Source: Wuchereria bancrofti (Eukaryota > Nematoda > Chromadorea > Rhabditida > Onchocercidae). Taken from it: a DNA stretch of 64,000 nucleotides. The position numbers were made by a program, and so were the translations under genes. Of the stretch, positions 46,627 to 58,405 are shown piece by piece. Where the stretch lies: assembly GCA_005281725.1 (NCBI GenBank), contig SSBO01000003.1, positions 9,476,797-9,540,796 of the forward strand. Reading direction: 5' to 3'. Position 1 is the stretch's first letter. Each line of letters starts with the position of its first letter. Under the pieces are notes generated by a model. That model was not told the DNA's origin. It was given only the letters and a program-made list of their open reading frames with translations, and searched no databases.

Positions 46627-49600
46627 ATGGCTTGTTTCGATCCGGATGAACTTGCCGATTTTATCAGATATCAGTGCATTATTAATGCTGATGATAATGG
46701 TCAATGCAAGAAGATATTGCGACCACCGGCAAGGTGTGACAGAAAAATTAGATTTTTCTTACATTCTTTTTGAAAAACTTATTTTATTTAAAGAATATTA
46801 ACTGTACCTGAAGAGAAGAATTGCTTTTTCTAATGAAACTTTTCTTGATTTTATTTGTTTGAGTTTGCATTTTTAGGGTTTTTTTAATGGAGTGTTTGCT
46901 CTTGTATAGTTAAGTATGAAAAGTGATGAAAATAGTAGATTAAGTTAAATTATTATTCAAGTATAAGATTTCAAATTGGTTTCAGGAAGGCAAAACCTGG
47001 TGGTTTACCATTGAATTTTCGTTCTACAGATGATTCTGATACGAGTAGTGAGGAACATTCTCCATGCTATTTGGTTTGTTGAGATTACCACCTCATTTTC
47101 AACAAAATTTGGATAAATGGAATCAAATTAAATCTACAAACTTACCGGTTTCTTTTTTTCAGGCTACTCCTGATTGCCAGTCAACTTACGAACTATTACA
47201 GGAACGATTACGTTCTAGAATTCAGGAAAATGACCTATCAGTTCAAAATGATGAAAATAAAGAGATGAAAAATGATGCAGTTAATACACAACTGAGTACA
47301 TCAGATTTGGAATTTTTTCAATGTGATGATATATCGTGTAGTTCATCACCACTTCCTGCGAAAAAGTCCATTATTGGATTGTAAGCTGTTTCCATTTAGT
47401 CATACTTAAGAGTTATTTTTAATTTGAAAATTAATTTTTACTTTCAGACTTTTGGAGAAAGCAGATTTTGTAATCAGATCTGATCTTGCAGCTTATGCAA
47501 GGTTTGCCGCATCGGTAAATATCTTTTCTAAACTTGACTTTTCTTTTGAAATATTCGTATTTCAAAAGTTTGAGAAACAGTAGGTCATAATTATTAGCTT
47601 TGTAATAAATTGAAATATTTTCTTGGCGTGTCTGCCATTCGTACAATATTATTAGTATTGCATTGAACATTACACAGTTATGATAAAATGTTTTCTTTTT
47701 CAATAAGCTTTTTTTTAGAAATGGATAAATTTAGTGCTATAAAATAAGTTTCACTTTTTTTTTGGTTTAGTGGAATAAATGAATATGTATCGATCATTGC
47801 ACGATATCTTCATCTATTATTTTAAAATATTATATTTATTTATAGGATATTGAAAACGGTCGAAAACTATTAGTTTTCTACCCTTTTGCCGAATCCGAGC
47901 CAGGTAGTAGTAAATGTTTTTCACTAATTATCTATGCTCAATGCGAAATTTGCATTTCGGATCTTGTTGGTTTATGTTGTTATGAATATGCACGGATTCG
48001 AAGGACGAATAGTATTGAGTATGCATTTCGGCTTCTATTAATTAGCATGAAAATTATTAATTATTTAACTATTAATTAACATTGATTCGTAAAGTCTGTT
48101 TCAAACAAACTTTATTTCATCATAAAATGTGCTTTTTTGAATTTTGTCAAATGCTACTTTACTAATTTATCATCAGAAGTTTTAACTACTAGTGGATTAG
48201 CATAAATATAGCCCGAAAAGCTAAAACAACATTTTATTCCATTTTTAATTCTTATTGATGTATGTTCTTTGAAATATTGGAGGTTTTATACTTCAACAAT
48301 AAACATGAGATTCTTGATAGAAAAACCTATGAGTATAGTGTCGTGAAATGCACAAATTAACAAAAGTATAAAGTATATTTTGCATTACCTGAATTTGTTG
48401 TTTTCAAATTTTAAAATCGAGTCAAAAATTCATACCTATATACTTATATTTATAAAATTGATGTTTCTTTATTTTTAGATCAGTTACGCAATATCACTTG
48501 TTGATGGCCGAAGAAAATGGTGAAGTGGATCGAGACTTACCGGCAATTGATGGTCATCGTTTACTAAATGAACTTGGCTCATGTTGGTCAACGGTTGCTC
48601 TAGAAAAACGACGAAGTGTTAATTATTTGGGATTAACAAATGTTATCGTGTCAGTTCTGTTGTCGTATTTCTTTTTTTTTTTTTTTTTTGGAGTAATGAG
48701 TGGAAGCTTATGCCTTCCTGATGTTTGATTTAGAGGTAAATGTAATTCAGGTATACCATAAGTGGTAAACAATATGAATTTTCAATGGATTCATTGGATG
48801 TACCCTTGCAGTGGCTTCGTGATCAAGCTGTCAAAAAACGTATTGAGGATGAGGGTCAAGATTTTATGAGTGATTGCCCAGCGTGTGAGATATTTCACTC
48901 ATTTTGCTTTATTATAACCTTAATTTCATTCGTACTCATTATGAAATAGACTTATTTATTTAGTGCTAGCATTTATGTTTTCTAACTTAACTTTAATTGG
49001 AATTTTGATCTGAAAAAAAAAAATGAAGTGAAATGAATTCTATTTTATTTGAAAACGCTTATTTGAAATGAATTCTATTTTACAAAAGTTGGAAGAAATA
49101 GTTTTGTGAAATTTCACAACATATTTCAATGCAATTTAAGTACAAGAATATGTTTTGGAAACTATGAAGCAACCTAATGTTGTGCTCGATCTCAATAAAC
49201 CAATATCTAGTACGGCTTCCTTGGAATTTCTACTACTGCGCATAAATAGTTTGTTTTGTTTGATTTATTTGTAATATATTTTTTTTTTTCATTGTTTATT
49301 ATCCGCTTTATGGTTGAAAATGATGCATATGTGTAATTTTCCTCTATGTAATGGTTTTGCTCTTTAAACAAAATCTATTCTAGGTTCTCGAGGTGATTTT
49401 GCTCCAACATGCAGTTCAAGTTTTGCTCAGGAACATAGTTCAACTTCAAAAATTGAAGACCACTTGATAAGTTCATTACCAGAACGACGAAAGTGCTCTG
49501 GTAAACTTCAAATTTATTTAATTTTACGACACACGCTAATATTGAACATTTCTTTCTTAAAAAGTAAAAAAATTAAAAGAAATATTTTGAAAGTTAGTTC

Positions 49601-51473
49601 TTTTGTTGAAAATCTTCAGCTTAATTGAAATCCAATTTTAATCTCGAGTTTATTATTTGTCTCTTTACGATTCAACCTATAAACAGTACAATAGAATAGT
49701 ATGATACCATTTCAGCATCACATAGCGATATCGAAGATTCACTAGATAATTCGATTGTATCTTATCCAGTAGAGAAGATACATCGATACAAGCCCAAATG
49801 GAATGCTTTATTAAGTAAAAGTTACTCATAATTAACATATTTTATTTCGATGTTTCCTTTTCATAATATTAACAATTTATGATTTATTAGAGGACATCTA
49901 AAAGGTTTTTTTTTTTTTGCTTTAATGAAATTGTCTTATTCATCGCAAAAACAATTTATGATTTATTAAAGGTTATTTTAGCTCAGATTATTTTTTGCCT
50001 AAATTTTAACCGTTGTTTTTTCTTTTGTTTTTTCTCTTAGACCACATTTCTCTCTCTTTGTGTAAATTAATTTAATGCAAGTTATAAAAAAAGAAAAAAA
50101 AACTTCTATCACGGGATATTATTTTTCTTTGTTATAGCTATTCGAAAGAATGGTCTTGAATTAGCACCAAATCATATGGATCGAATAAAAAGACGAAATC
50201 CCATATTTTTACATTCTTCTATGAAAACTTTGTACGTAGTATGGGATTACGTTGGTGGAGTTGAAATCACTGATTGCTCAAATTGTAATTTTATGCTCTT
50301 TGTTAATTAACAATTTAGTACTTACGGTTATTTTTTAGCTAAGTTTCAATCGTTGTTTTCCTTCTTAAAAAAAAAAGAACAAGAGTTTAATGAATTCACA
50401 AAGGGATTTGATCTTATTTGACAACATATGTATCATAGGTTCATTTTAAGAACATACAAATTATATATTGCATAGGTTATCTTATCACTCAATGATATCT
50501 GTTCAAGAGCTCTGACAATTCTTGTTTTCAAATTTGGGATGTTATTGTTTTCTTTTAAATCTATGTTTTATTTTATTTCTGAATACTTAACTCTTCTTAT
50601 TTGCAGCAAAACGAGCAATGAGGATTGTTTGGTTAGCATATCCAGCAATAAAACATCAGTCAGAAGTATTACAAATAAACAAATTGGATAGTAGCATGCA
50701 ACATTCAACATTAAGTTCCGAATCAAATATATTAACTGAAAATTATGAACTATCAAAGCGAAATGTTAGTGATATTCATTGGCAATTATCATTCATTGAA
50801 TTCATATTGTAGTTCATTTAATTTAATGTTTTACTTAAGAGTTAAGAGTTAATCAATTTTATTAGCTTTTTTTCTTCAACTGTTTTTAGCTGTTCAATGA
50901 TGCATGTTGGAAAATATTACAGTTGGAGGCAGATGTTGATGATGCTTGGAGTATAGCAGAGAAGGTTTAAATTTCAATTTCTTTTTGAACGATTATAATA
51001 TAATAAGATTAATATTGATAATAATTAATGATTTGATCTGATTGATAATATATATATGCAATAACTGATAAAATGTTTCACTGATATAAATATAAGTGAC
51101 AATTTTATTGATACAGCATTTAAGCATTCATTGGATAATTTGAATTTCAAGTTTAAACAAACCGTCAAATTTATTTTTAAATACACATCAAATTTATTAC
51201 TCTAGAAAATAGTGAAACTTTTTGATATCCTACAAATTCTTGCAGATAAATACCATAATCGATAATATAAATTCAACAGTTCGACAAATTTACAAATATT
51301 CAAATGGTGGAATTAAGAAGCCAAAAAAAGCAGCTGCAAAAGCATTTAGTAATGTCTCTGATGCACAATTCAAAAGACAAAATAGTTCTACGATTCGTAC
51401 AGTATCTCAGTTGACTTCCACAATGACAAACGCAATTCCTCTACTGTTGAAACTGTTGTCGAAACATAATTAA
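46627..51473 (+). CDS. sinh-1: TORC2 subunit SIN1 (MAPKAP1 orthologue)
   Basis: Thirteen exons: 46627-46733, 46986-47073, 47163-47380, 47448-47514, 47846-48018, 48479-48649, 48751-48884, 49384-49500, 49716-49814, 50138-50284, 50607-50764, 50890-50964, 51246-51473; 593 aa. The N-terminus ELADFIRYQCIINADDNGQC matches the conserved SIN1 start. The CRIM domain (about 130-260) shows ISDLVGLCCYEYARI and YHLLMAEENGEVDRDLPAID, the substrate-recruiting region for AGC kinases. A Ras-binding-like segment follows (VYTISGKQYEFSM, about 274-310), and a C-terminal PH domain (about 400-545) has VVWDYVGGVEI and a final helix ADVDDAWSIAEKINTII. SIN1 joins RICTOR and TOR in TORC2 at membranes and directs it to Akt and SGK. 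Exon 7 and exon 8 join to give CPAC...C. The Ser-rich linkers before and after the CRIM domain are longer than in the human protein. The protein ends in a basic Lys/Ala-rich tail. Confidence 0.93.
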
Positions 51474-51770
51474 ATTTGTCATGTGATTGATGTTAGGATA
51501 CAGTTTAAACTTTTTGGTAAATTTTAGATTGTGGAATATGCAACAAATATTTTCAATTTATAAGCACTTTTCTTTGGTGTACTATAAAGCTATGTTGTAT
51601 TGTACAGTATTGTTTAAATACTTTTTTGTTTATAAATCCGTAGGTTTTAACTATTTTTTCTAGAAATGAAATTTTTGACGTTTTCTGAATTCTCAATCTC
51701 TAAATTGTTAATTCTGATGTTTGAAGTTGAATTAATTGTTAGCCGTTTAAATTTGGACTTAATTTTACAT

Positions 51771-51857
51771 TCAGGATTTTTGTTCCTAAAAAAAAGAAAA
51801 GAAAGATCTAAATTATTCAGGATTTTTGTTCCTAAAAAAAAGAAAAGAAAGATCTAA
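51771..51857. repeat. 46-bp tandem duplication in SIN1 3' flank
   Basis: TCAGGATTTTTGTTCC starts at 51771 and 51817, followed in both by the same A-rich stretch and GATCTAAATT. Confidence 0.9.
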
Positions 51858-52413
51858 ATTCTTCCAAAATTATACAGCACGAAATGAAAACTCTACAAGC
51901 TTTATACATTATATTTCACTGAAATATTTTTGAAGTTAAATAACAATTAATAAATGTACATTTACAAGAATAAGTTATACCTATTGTATTACATACACCT
52001 GTACATATACATATTATATTTTCTTAATTTATCATAAACACTGTTCTTTGCACTTTTAGAACTTTTCAAGCTCATTTTACTATATTTAATACATTTTGTT
52101 CGCATCAAATTTATCATATCATCTGATAAAATCCACTATTTGCAGTGTTTTGTTGAGCAATTGAACTGATCTATATTAAACATATAAACAAAGAAAATAT
52201 TTTTGTCACAATTTTTTTATCATGTTTATCAAGAATCCATTTTATGAATTCTTGATTGTCCTCCTATAATAACATAGTAAATAACAATGAAATGTAAGCT
52301 AATATCAAACAACTTCGATTCTACTGTTTTCCATTTATTTTGAATCGAATTTCTATGTCAGATTGATTCCCTATTACTTATTAAGTTACTACTTATTAAG
52401 TATATATTGATTA

Positions 52414-52532
52414 CTTATTACTTATTTAGTATACAAAGTTATATCACAGTTGCTAATCAAAGAGAGAACTTAAAAGTTAAAGTGTATTTCTGGTGGCTTT
52501 AACAAAGTCAACTTTATACTTAATAAGTAATA
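52414..52532. repeat. Short inverted repeat pair (TIR-like)
   Basis: CTTATTACTTATT on the left and AATAAGTAATAAG on the right are exact reverse complements about 100 bp apart. A related ATTACTTATTAAG lies just to the left, near 52373. This could be a small foldback element or chance in AT-rich DNA. Confidence 0.4.
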
Positions 52533-53029
52533 AGATGCTCTGAACTGGATGAATTGAAAGGAATTATTTTAAACTTGTAAGCTTTTTCCAAGAACTGAGG
52601 CCTAACCGTTTATAGCCTAGTGATTTTAACTTTCTTAAAGCCTTCAAAAAAAAACATACCTTTACATTTAAGTGTTGTCATCTACTGGATAGTAATCACT
52701 AAGTAATCTCTGGTAATTATCATTAGTAAGAATAAAATGTGTTTATAATTAAAATGAATTTTCAGACTTAAATGAATTTCAGGTTTTTACTACAAATAAT
52801 TTTGGATTTGAATTTAAACTGAAGAAGTAAATATTTAACAAAAGTTAATTGAAGTATCTTTTTGAAGTATATCACTCGTATATCATTCAATACTACATAT
52901 ATTATCTATCATATCTAAATTTCGTTGTAAATAATTTTACAACAGTTGAAAAAAGAATAGATGGTGTAAAGACAAATTTAATAACCCTTTCTTACTGCTC
53001 TGCTTCCTTGCGAAACAAAGTAGGTTTCC

Positions 53030-53330
53030 TTCCTTGACAGTTCAGATCGCTGACTTCTTTGCCTTCGATACTGGTAGATTCTCGAATCTGTACTGGTTCC
53101 GTTCTGTGTACGTGTACTGTGGGAGTCTTCGTGAAATACTTTATTATTCAAACCTCAAACTTGGGTAATTAAACCACAGATTAACATTAAAAATTATACA
53201 ACATTACAATAACGAGTTGATACATAACACACGAATATAACTTAATTATAAAACATTTAAAGATGTAAGCAAGCTAGACACTTCCCAACCGAGCCATACC
53301 ATTACAAGATACTATAAATGGCTTTGTAAG
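53030..53330. mobile_element. Possible old transposon or LTR remnant
   Basis: Composition changes sharply here, with far fewer A/T runs and words such as GACTTCTTTGCC, GTTCCGTTCTGTGTACGTG and CACTTCCCAACCGAGCC. No protein domain, terminal repeat or target duplication was identified. The call rests only on composition and on the duplication directly downstream. Confidence 0.2.
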
Positions 53331-53355
53331 GAAGAAAATTGGGAGGGATTTTTTG

Positions 53356-53523
53356 GATGTTAAGGTTACAAAGTAGATTAAAATCACTTAAAACAATACT
53401 CTTTGTTCATTACATCATAGCTTCGCCATTGTGGCGACAGATGTTAAGGTTACAAAGTAGATTAAAATCACTTAAAACAGTAATCTTTGTTCATTACATC
53501 ATAGCTTCGCCATTGTGGCGACA
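53356..53523. repeat. 84-bp tandem duplication open in one frame
   Basis: GATGTTAAGGTTACAAAG starts at 53356 and again at 53440. The period is 84 nt (28 codons), so the plus-strand frame reads MLRLQSRLKSLKT and FVHYIIASPLWRQ twice. No splice partners or homologous domain were recognised. Confidence 0.85.
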
Positions 53524-53733
53524 GATGGATAACCTTTTGAAGTGGAAAAAAAAAGAAAAAGTCTAATTAGCAGATTAATATTAATTAATTTTTGTTTACT
53601 AAATTTCATTCTTTCCCATATATTCACAGTTTTCACTTTTTTTTTTCAATTTTCAGTTATCATTTTGAAAAGTGTATGAATTCTATAACATCTGAACTGT
53701 TGTACACATATCAGATTTGAAATCATATTATAA

Positions 53734-53786
53734 TGATCACGTCATGATTGACGTGATCGTGATCATATTTTGATATGATCACGTCA
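53734..53786. repeat. TGATCACGTCA palindrome cluster
   Basis: TGATCACGTCA (53734-53744) is followed by its reverse complement core TGACGTGATC (53749-53758) and by a second direct copy (53776-53786). The core contains TGACGT, half of a cAMP-response-like element. Confidence 0.7.
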
Positions 53787-54966
53787 ACCAAGAATTTTTA
53801 AGAAGATTGGGATAATTGCTTTCATTTATTCCTATTATATGTCATTTTAGTTGATCTATGTTTGTCGTAATTTTTATTAGCTTTCCAAGCATCTTGCATT
53901 CCTACTGATACATAATTCCGAATTAAGTTAATATATTCTCGACGAATATTTCATATATATCACTTTCGAGAACTACTTCAATCCACTTCCGGTTTATCAT
54001 CCTAAAGTGGTCATAAAAATAACTTTTTCATTTTATTCTAAAATTATGAACACTCGGTTACGTGTTCTACGTGTGATTAATTTCTAATAAATATAATTCT
54101 TATTCAATTTTCCATATCTCGAAAGGAAAGTGATGCTTTTAAAATGCAGGAATTTAAATCAAATGAAAATGTGGGATAGAAGAGTGCTTAAGATGATTTA
54201 AATTTTAAGAGGAAATTTCTTAATTTTTTCAATTTTATAAAATTTGAAAAAAAAAATTTTTTTCCAGACATAACAATATCAGACGATTTACTCATAAATT
54301 ATCATTTTAGAAAACTTAGAAATAAACAAATGAACTTTTTGCATCTTTTAATCGGTTTGAGTAAAATTTTAATTTATTGAAATTCAAAAATAATAATGGG
54401 AATTGTCATAAACATTCTTTTTACTCTCGGCTTGTATTTATAAAAAAAAAAAAATGATTAAATAATTCTATTTCAGAAATCTTTTTGACAATTGTCGTCT
54501 TTCAGATCTCGCAACTTTCATTGCTATTTCTTAAAATCTTGTAATACTCTAAATTGTAACTGTTTCATTCACTCTCATTCTCTCTTCCTATTATCACTCT
54601 TAAATCTTAGCAATCTTTGCACCCTCTGCTAAAATCATTTTATTTTCTCTGCGTAGTGAAGTATATAAAACGATGTATTTTAATTTTTTAACATTTATTG
54701 CTAATTAATGGTTAACTAATTCTTTTTGTTTGTTCAGTTGCTTTTTTTTTTGCCTTTAAGTAACATACAAGGAAGTCAATTAATTCCATTTACTATAAGT
54801 ATTCCATGCTATTTTCAATTTTAATTTTTAATAAATTGCTTGTTTGAATTTGACGTATAACATCAGAACACATAGTTAAAGGTGGCTAATAATTGAGTTA
54901 GAATCCGAAAAAAACTATGTATATGTATATATCACGGATTTGACGGAAAAGATGGATTTTGATTTC

Positions 54967-54968
54967 AG
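54967..54968 (+). promoter_or_regulatory. Probable trans-splice acceptor, ADAL gene
   Basis: TTTTGATTTCAG ends one base before the chosen ATG. An in-frame ATG at 54952 would add six residues if no trans-splicing occurred here. Confidence 0.5.
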
Positions 54969-54969
54969 G

Positions 54970-57900
54970 ATGGCTCAAATTATTGGTGATCCAAATCAGG
55001 AAACATCCAGGTAAAGCGTCAGCAGTATTTTTGAATCCTTTAAACTCAAAAACCTCATAATTCATATTCTTGAATATTCTATGATTTTGTGTGCTTACTA
55101 AACTTCATATAAAGTAATAAATGAGCACAAGCCATACTTATAAAGCTAATACAATCAGCTACTGTAACCTTTTATGTTAGCAAAATGAAAGCTAAACGTT
55201 AAACCGAAAAATGTTACGTGAACTATACGTATATTTGCTCGCATTTCAGAACATCTTTATTAAATAATTTGGGCGCACAGACTGCACATAACATGAATTT
55301 GATGCAAATTTTTTGTCACAAAATGCCAAAATGTGTTAGTTTATCATTGTTTATTTGATTAGAACATCTACTGATGTTTATTTATTCATACTTGAATAAA
55401 TGAATTATCGTACTTTATGAAATCATATAATTTTTGATATTTGCAGGAATTCCATGCTCATTTGAGTGGTTGTATTAGCCTAAAAATGCTTCGTATGCTA
55501 GATTTAAGACATCGAAATGAACATGGAACTGATTTAGCTCAGGATAGACTAAATAGACTTAATGAATATGACCGAAAGCCGAAGAATTTGGAAGAGTAAG
55601 TAAATCATTGTAATCAGTGCTTTAACTTATCTTACATTTTCTTGATCAATTAATATGCAGATTATCCACAGTTGAATTTTGAAGAATGAATTACTACTCC
55701 AGAAATGACCTGTAGTATCACATTATTATTCTCAAACAGATTTGATAATTCTTTCTTCAGGGAACCAGAACTTTTTGATAAACTGTACAATATTTTGTAG
55801 AGCATTCGAACTGTTTCCGCTCATACAGCAACTAGTTGTTAGACCTGAAGATGTTACACAGGTATTCTTACTTCCAATTTCTTATTTTGTCATCCACCTT
55901 ATTTTCTATAGTTTTTTTTTTCTTTTTTTGAGGATCAAACAAAATGATTAATTATTATTAAGAAGTGGTAGAGTTCTCACCTTTCTAAGCTCGTATTTAA
56001 AAGCAAATGTTAGCTTCTGCAAATAGTTTCGAATTTTTAAGTAGTCGTTATTAGTCCGATCGCTGAATAATTGTCAATTAGAGTAGCGGAAACATTCTGT
56101 AATATTTCCATATATATTGCATAGTATGTTGAAAGTTTTGGATCTTGGCATTTTTCAATTTTAATAGTTCATTAGAGGTCAAATTTAAGGTTACTATCGA
56201 GGTGATTAGAGAATTCAGTGAGGAGAATGTAGTGTATTTGGAGTTGCGATCTACACCTCGACAAACCACTCTTATGTCGAAAGAGGAATATGTAAAAGCT
56301 CTTATAACAGGTGTGGTTCAGTCAAGACAGTTCTTCCCAAACATTTGCGTCCGACTTTTACTTAGTATTGATCGACGACAAACAGTTGAAGAAGCTGAAG
56401 AAACATTGAAATTGGCTCTACGTTATGGTATGTAATTCTTTAAGGAAAATATAATATTAAGATTTTGGTTGTTATATCATCAAGAAAACTTAAATCTTGT
56501 GAATAGTATAAGTATTTGTTGTCAAGATTAACGATTTTTTATAATCATTCATCAATTCATTGCAAGGGAAATTTTTAGGACAATTCATTGTGCATCCCAT
56601 CAAAAAATGAGAAATGCAACATTATGACAGGAGAGATTTATTACTTCAGGAAAATATAATAATGATGAAACGATAAATGGGATCATTATTGGTATTGATA
56701 TAAGTGGAAATCCAAAACACGATGCGCGGAAATTTTTGCCGCTTTTACAGAAAACTAAGGATGACTTTTTCGTCATTGCATTTCATTTAGCTGAGGTAAT
56801 TTGTGATAGTAAATTTTCTTTTGAATTAGCTGTCATAAGAGTTTTAGGACTACTTAGATTTACGACTCGTAAAGATTGTGGTACTATGAAGTTTGTACGA
56901 TTTTTCAAATAACAGTTTTCAGTTTTGAAGTTTTTTTGCTATTTCTTGCTACATATTTGCTATTTTTTCTTGGTTTTGAGGGTACTTCTTTATAGTATTT
57001 CTTTAACGAGTAATCAAGAATGCAATTTTTACTTTATTCAGACGAGGATTATCTTTTTTTATATATCAGTTATGTAAACTAGTAGAATGAGTAACTATTA
57101 AATATTTCTGAGTTGTGGATTTTATTTTGAGATGAAAGAATGCATGGATGAAATCGAGGAGTGCGTACAGTTTGGACCTACTCGAATAGGACATGGAACA
57201 TTTTTGCATAAAATTTCAGACGAAATCAAGCGCAATAGGATTTTGGAATATTTGTACAGAACTCGTATCCCAATAGGTTTTTTCTTCGTTTAAATTGTTA
57301 GCTTTCGAAACTGGAAGTATAGCATGCGAAGTATTTACAAATTAAATCTTAAAACCGTACTTTAAATATAATCAAATACTGAAGAATCAATTTCTTAATT
57401 CCAGATTATCTTCTTTGTCATATCAATTTGTTGTGTATTTTTGCCTTAGTTGTCTAAATTACATTGTACCTTATCATAATGTGGAAGTAGAGAAGACAAA
57501 TGTTGCATTATTAAATTAGGAAGGAAATGAGATAACATTGTTTATATTTGATTGAGCACAATTTGTTTTCGAAATGAAATGTACAGGACACTTTAATAGT
57601 CTTTGAGTTATTTTTTTCGAATGCTGACATAAAACCAATTTATATTTTGTAAAAAGACAATAGAGACATACCTGATGTTTTGCATTACTAACAGTTCTAA
57701 TTATAGAGATATGTCTCAGTTCAAATTTGGTGTGTGGAACAGTTAAATCGGTGGAAGATAGTCATCTCATGCATTATTACGAAAAGAAGCATCCAATACT
57801 AATTAGTGTTAGTTTCCATATTATTAATTTTTTCTTTTTTTTGCACTTAGAGAAGTATCACAACTGTAAGTAATTTTAAATCTTAATTTTTATTCATTTG

Positions 57901-58185
57901 TTATTCAGAGATTTATTCAGATGTATTGTTGTTATACTGATCGATTTTCTTTCTGCAATTTAATTTTCATATTTTCAGACCGATGATCGAGCGATGATGC
58001 GTTGCAGCTTATCTGATGAGTATGTACATGCTGGATGGGCGTTGAATTTGAATCCGCAAGAAATTTTTAATTTTTCATATTCCACTACCAAATACATTTG
58101 TAAAAATTTAACTGCTAATGAGAAGTTGCACATATTTAATCAATTTCACAAATTTGCAAAAGCTCAGAGTCTTACATTGAAATAA
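54970..58185 (+). CDS. ADAL: Adenosine deaminase-like protein (ADAL/MAPDA)
   Basis: Nine exons: 54970-55010, 55250-55334, 55447-55595, 55801-55861, 56190-56427, 56650-56795, 57132-57276, 57707-57807, 57979-58185; 390 aa. ADAL hallmarks are in order: FCHKMPKCEFHAHLSG with metal ligands His45 and His47, VVYLELRSTPR, GIDISGNP (206-213), AFHLAE with His237 and catalytic-type Glu240, RIGHGTF with His261, EICLSSN, and STDD with Asp324 and Asp325. Enzymes of this group hydrolyse N6-substituted purine monophosphates such as N6-methyl-AMP to IMP in the cytosol. The LRSTPR motif points to ADAL rather than classical adenosine deaminase. The two N-terminal exons were found by phase and by the FCxxxPK match. 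Two acceptors are atypical (TTTAAG before exon 5, TTTTGAG before exon 7). A better-looking TTCTTCAG 40 nt upstream of exon 4 would lead to a stop. Confidence 0.92.
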
Positions 58186-58399
58186 TCTAATATTCAGTAC
58201 TTGTTGTTTATATCTGTTGATTTTGCTAGTGCTGTTAAAAATTAACGAAATTATGTTGATGAGGCATTATCACTTTACTCCTTTATTGAATATTAAATTC
58301 AAATTTGTGTTGTTTACAAATTGCTCATTTTTTAAGTTGAAATTTTTGCTTTTAAATTATGTGCTATTATCATATTTCTAAAGTGCTATTCCAAGTTTT

Positions 58400-58405
58400 A
58401 ATAAA
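58400..58405 (+). terminator. Candidate polyadenylation signal of ADAL
   Basis: AATAAA 215 nt after the ADAL stop codon. Confidence 0.35.

Larger units (their letters stand above)
51474..54966. other. Intergenic region between SIN1 and ADAL genes
   Basis: About 3.5 kb with no confirmed gene. It contains a 46-bp duplication (51771-51857), an inverted repeat (52414-52532), a tract of less AT-rich sequence (53030-53330), an 84-bp duplication (53356-53523) and a palindrome cluster (53734-53786). It is the most repeat-modified single-copy region outside the satellite block. Confidence 0.55.

Noticed and set aside
55761..55800. Alternative start of ADAL exon 4 at the TTCTTCAG acceptor
   Set aside because: It keeps phase but reaches TAG within 14 codons, while the acceptor at 55800 matches the family alignment.
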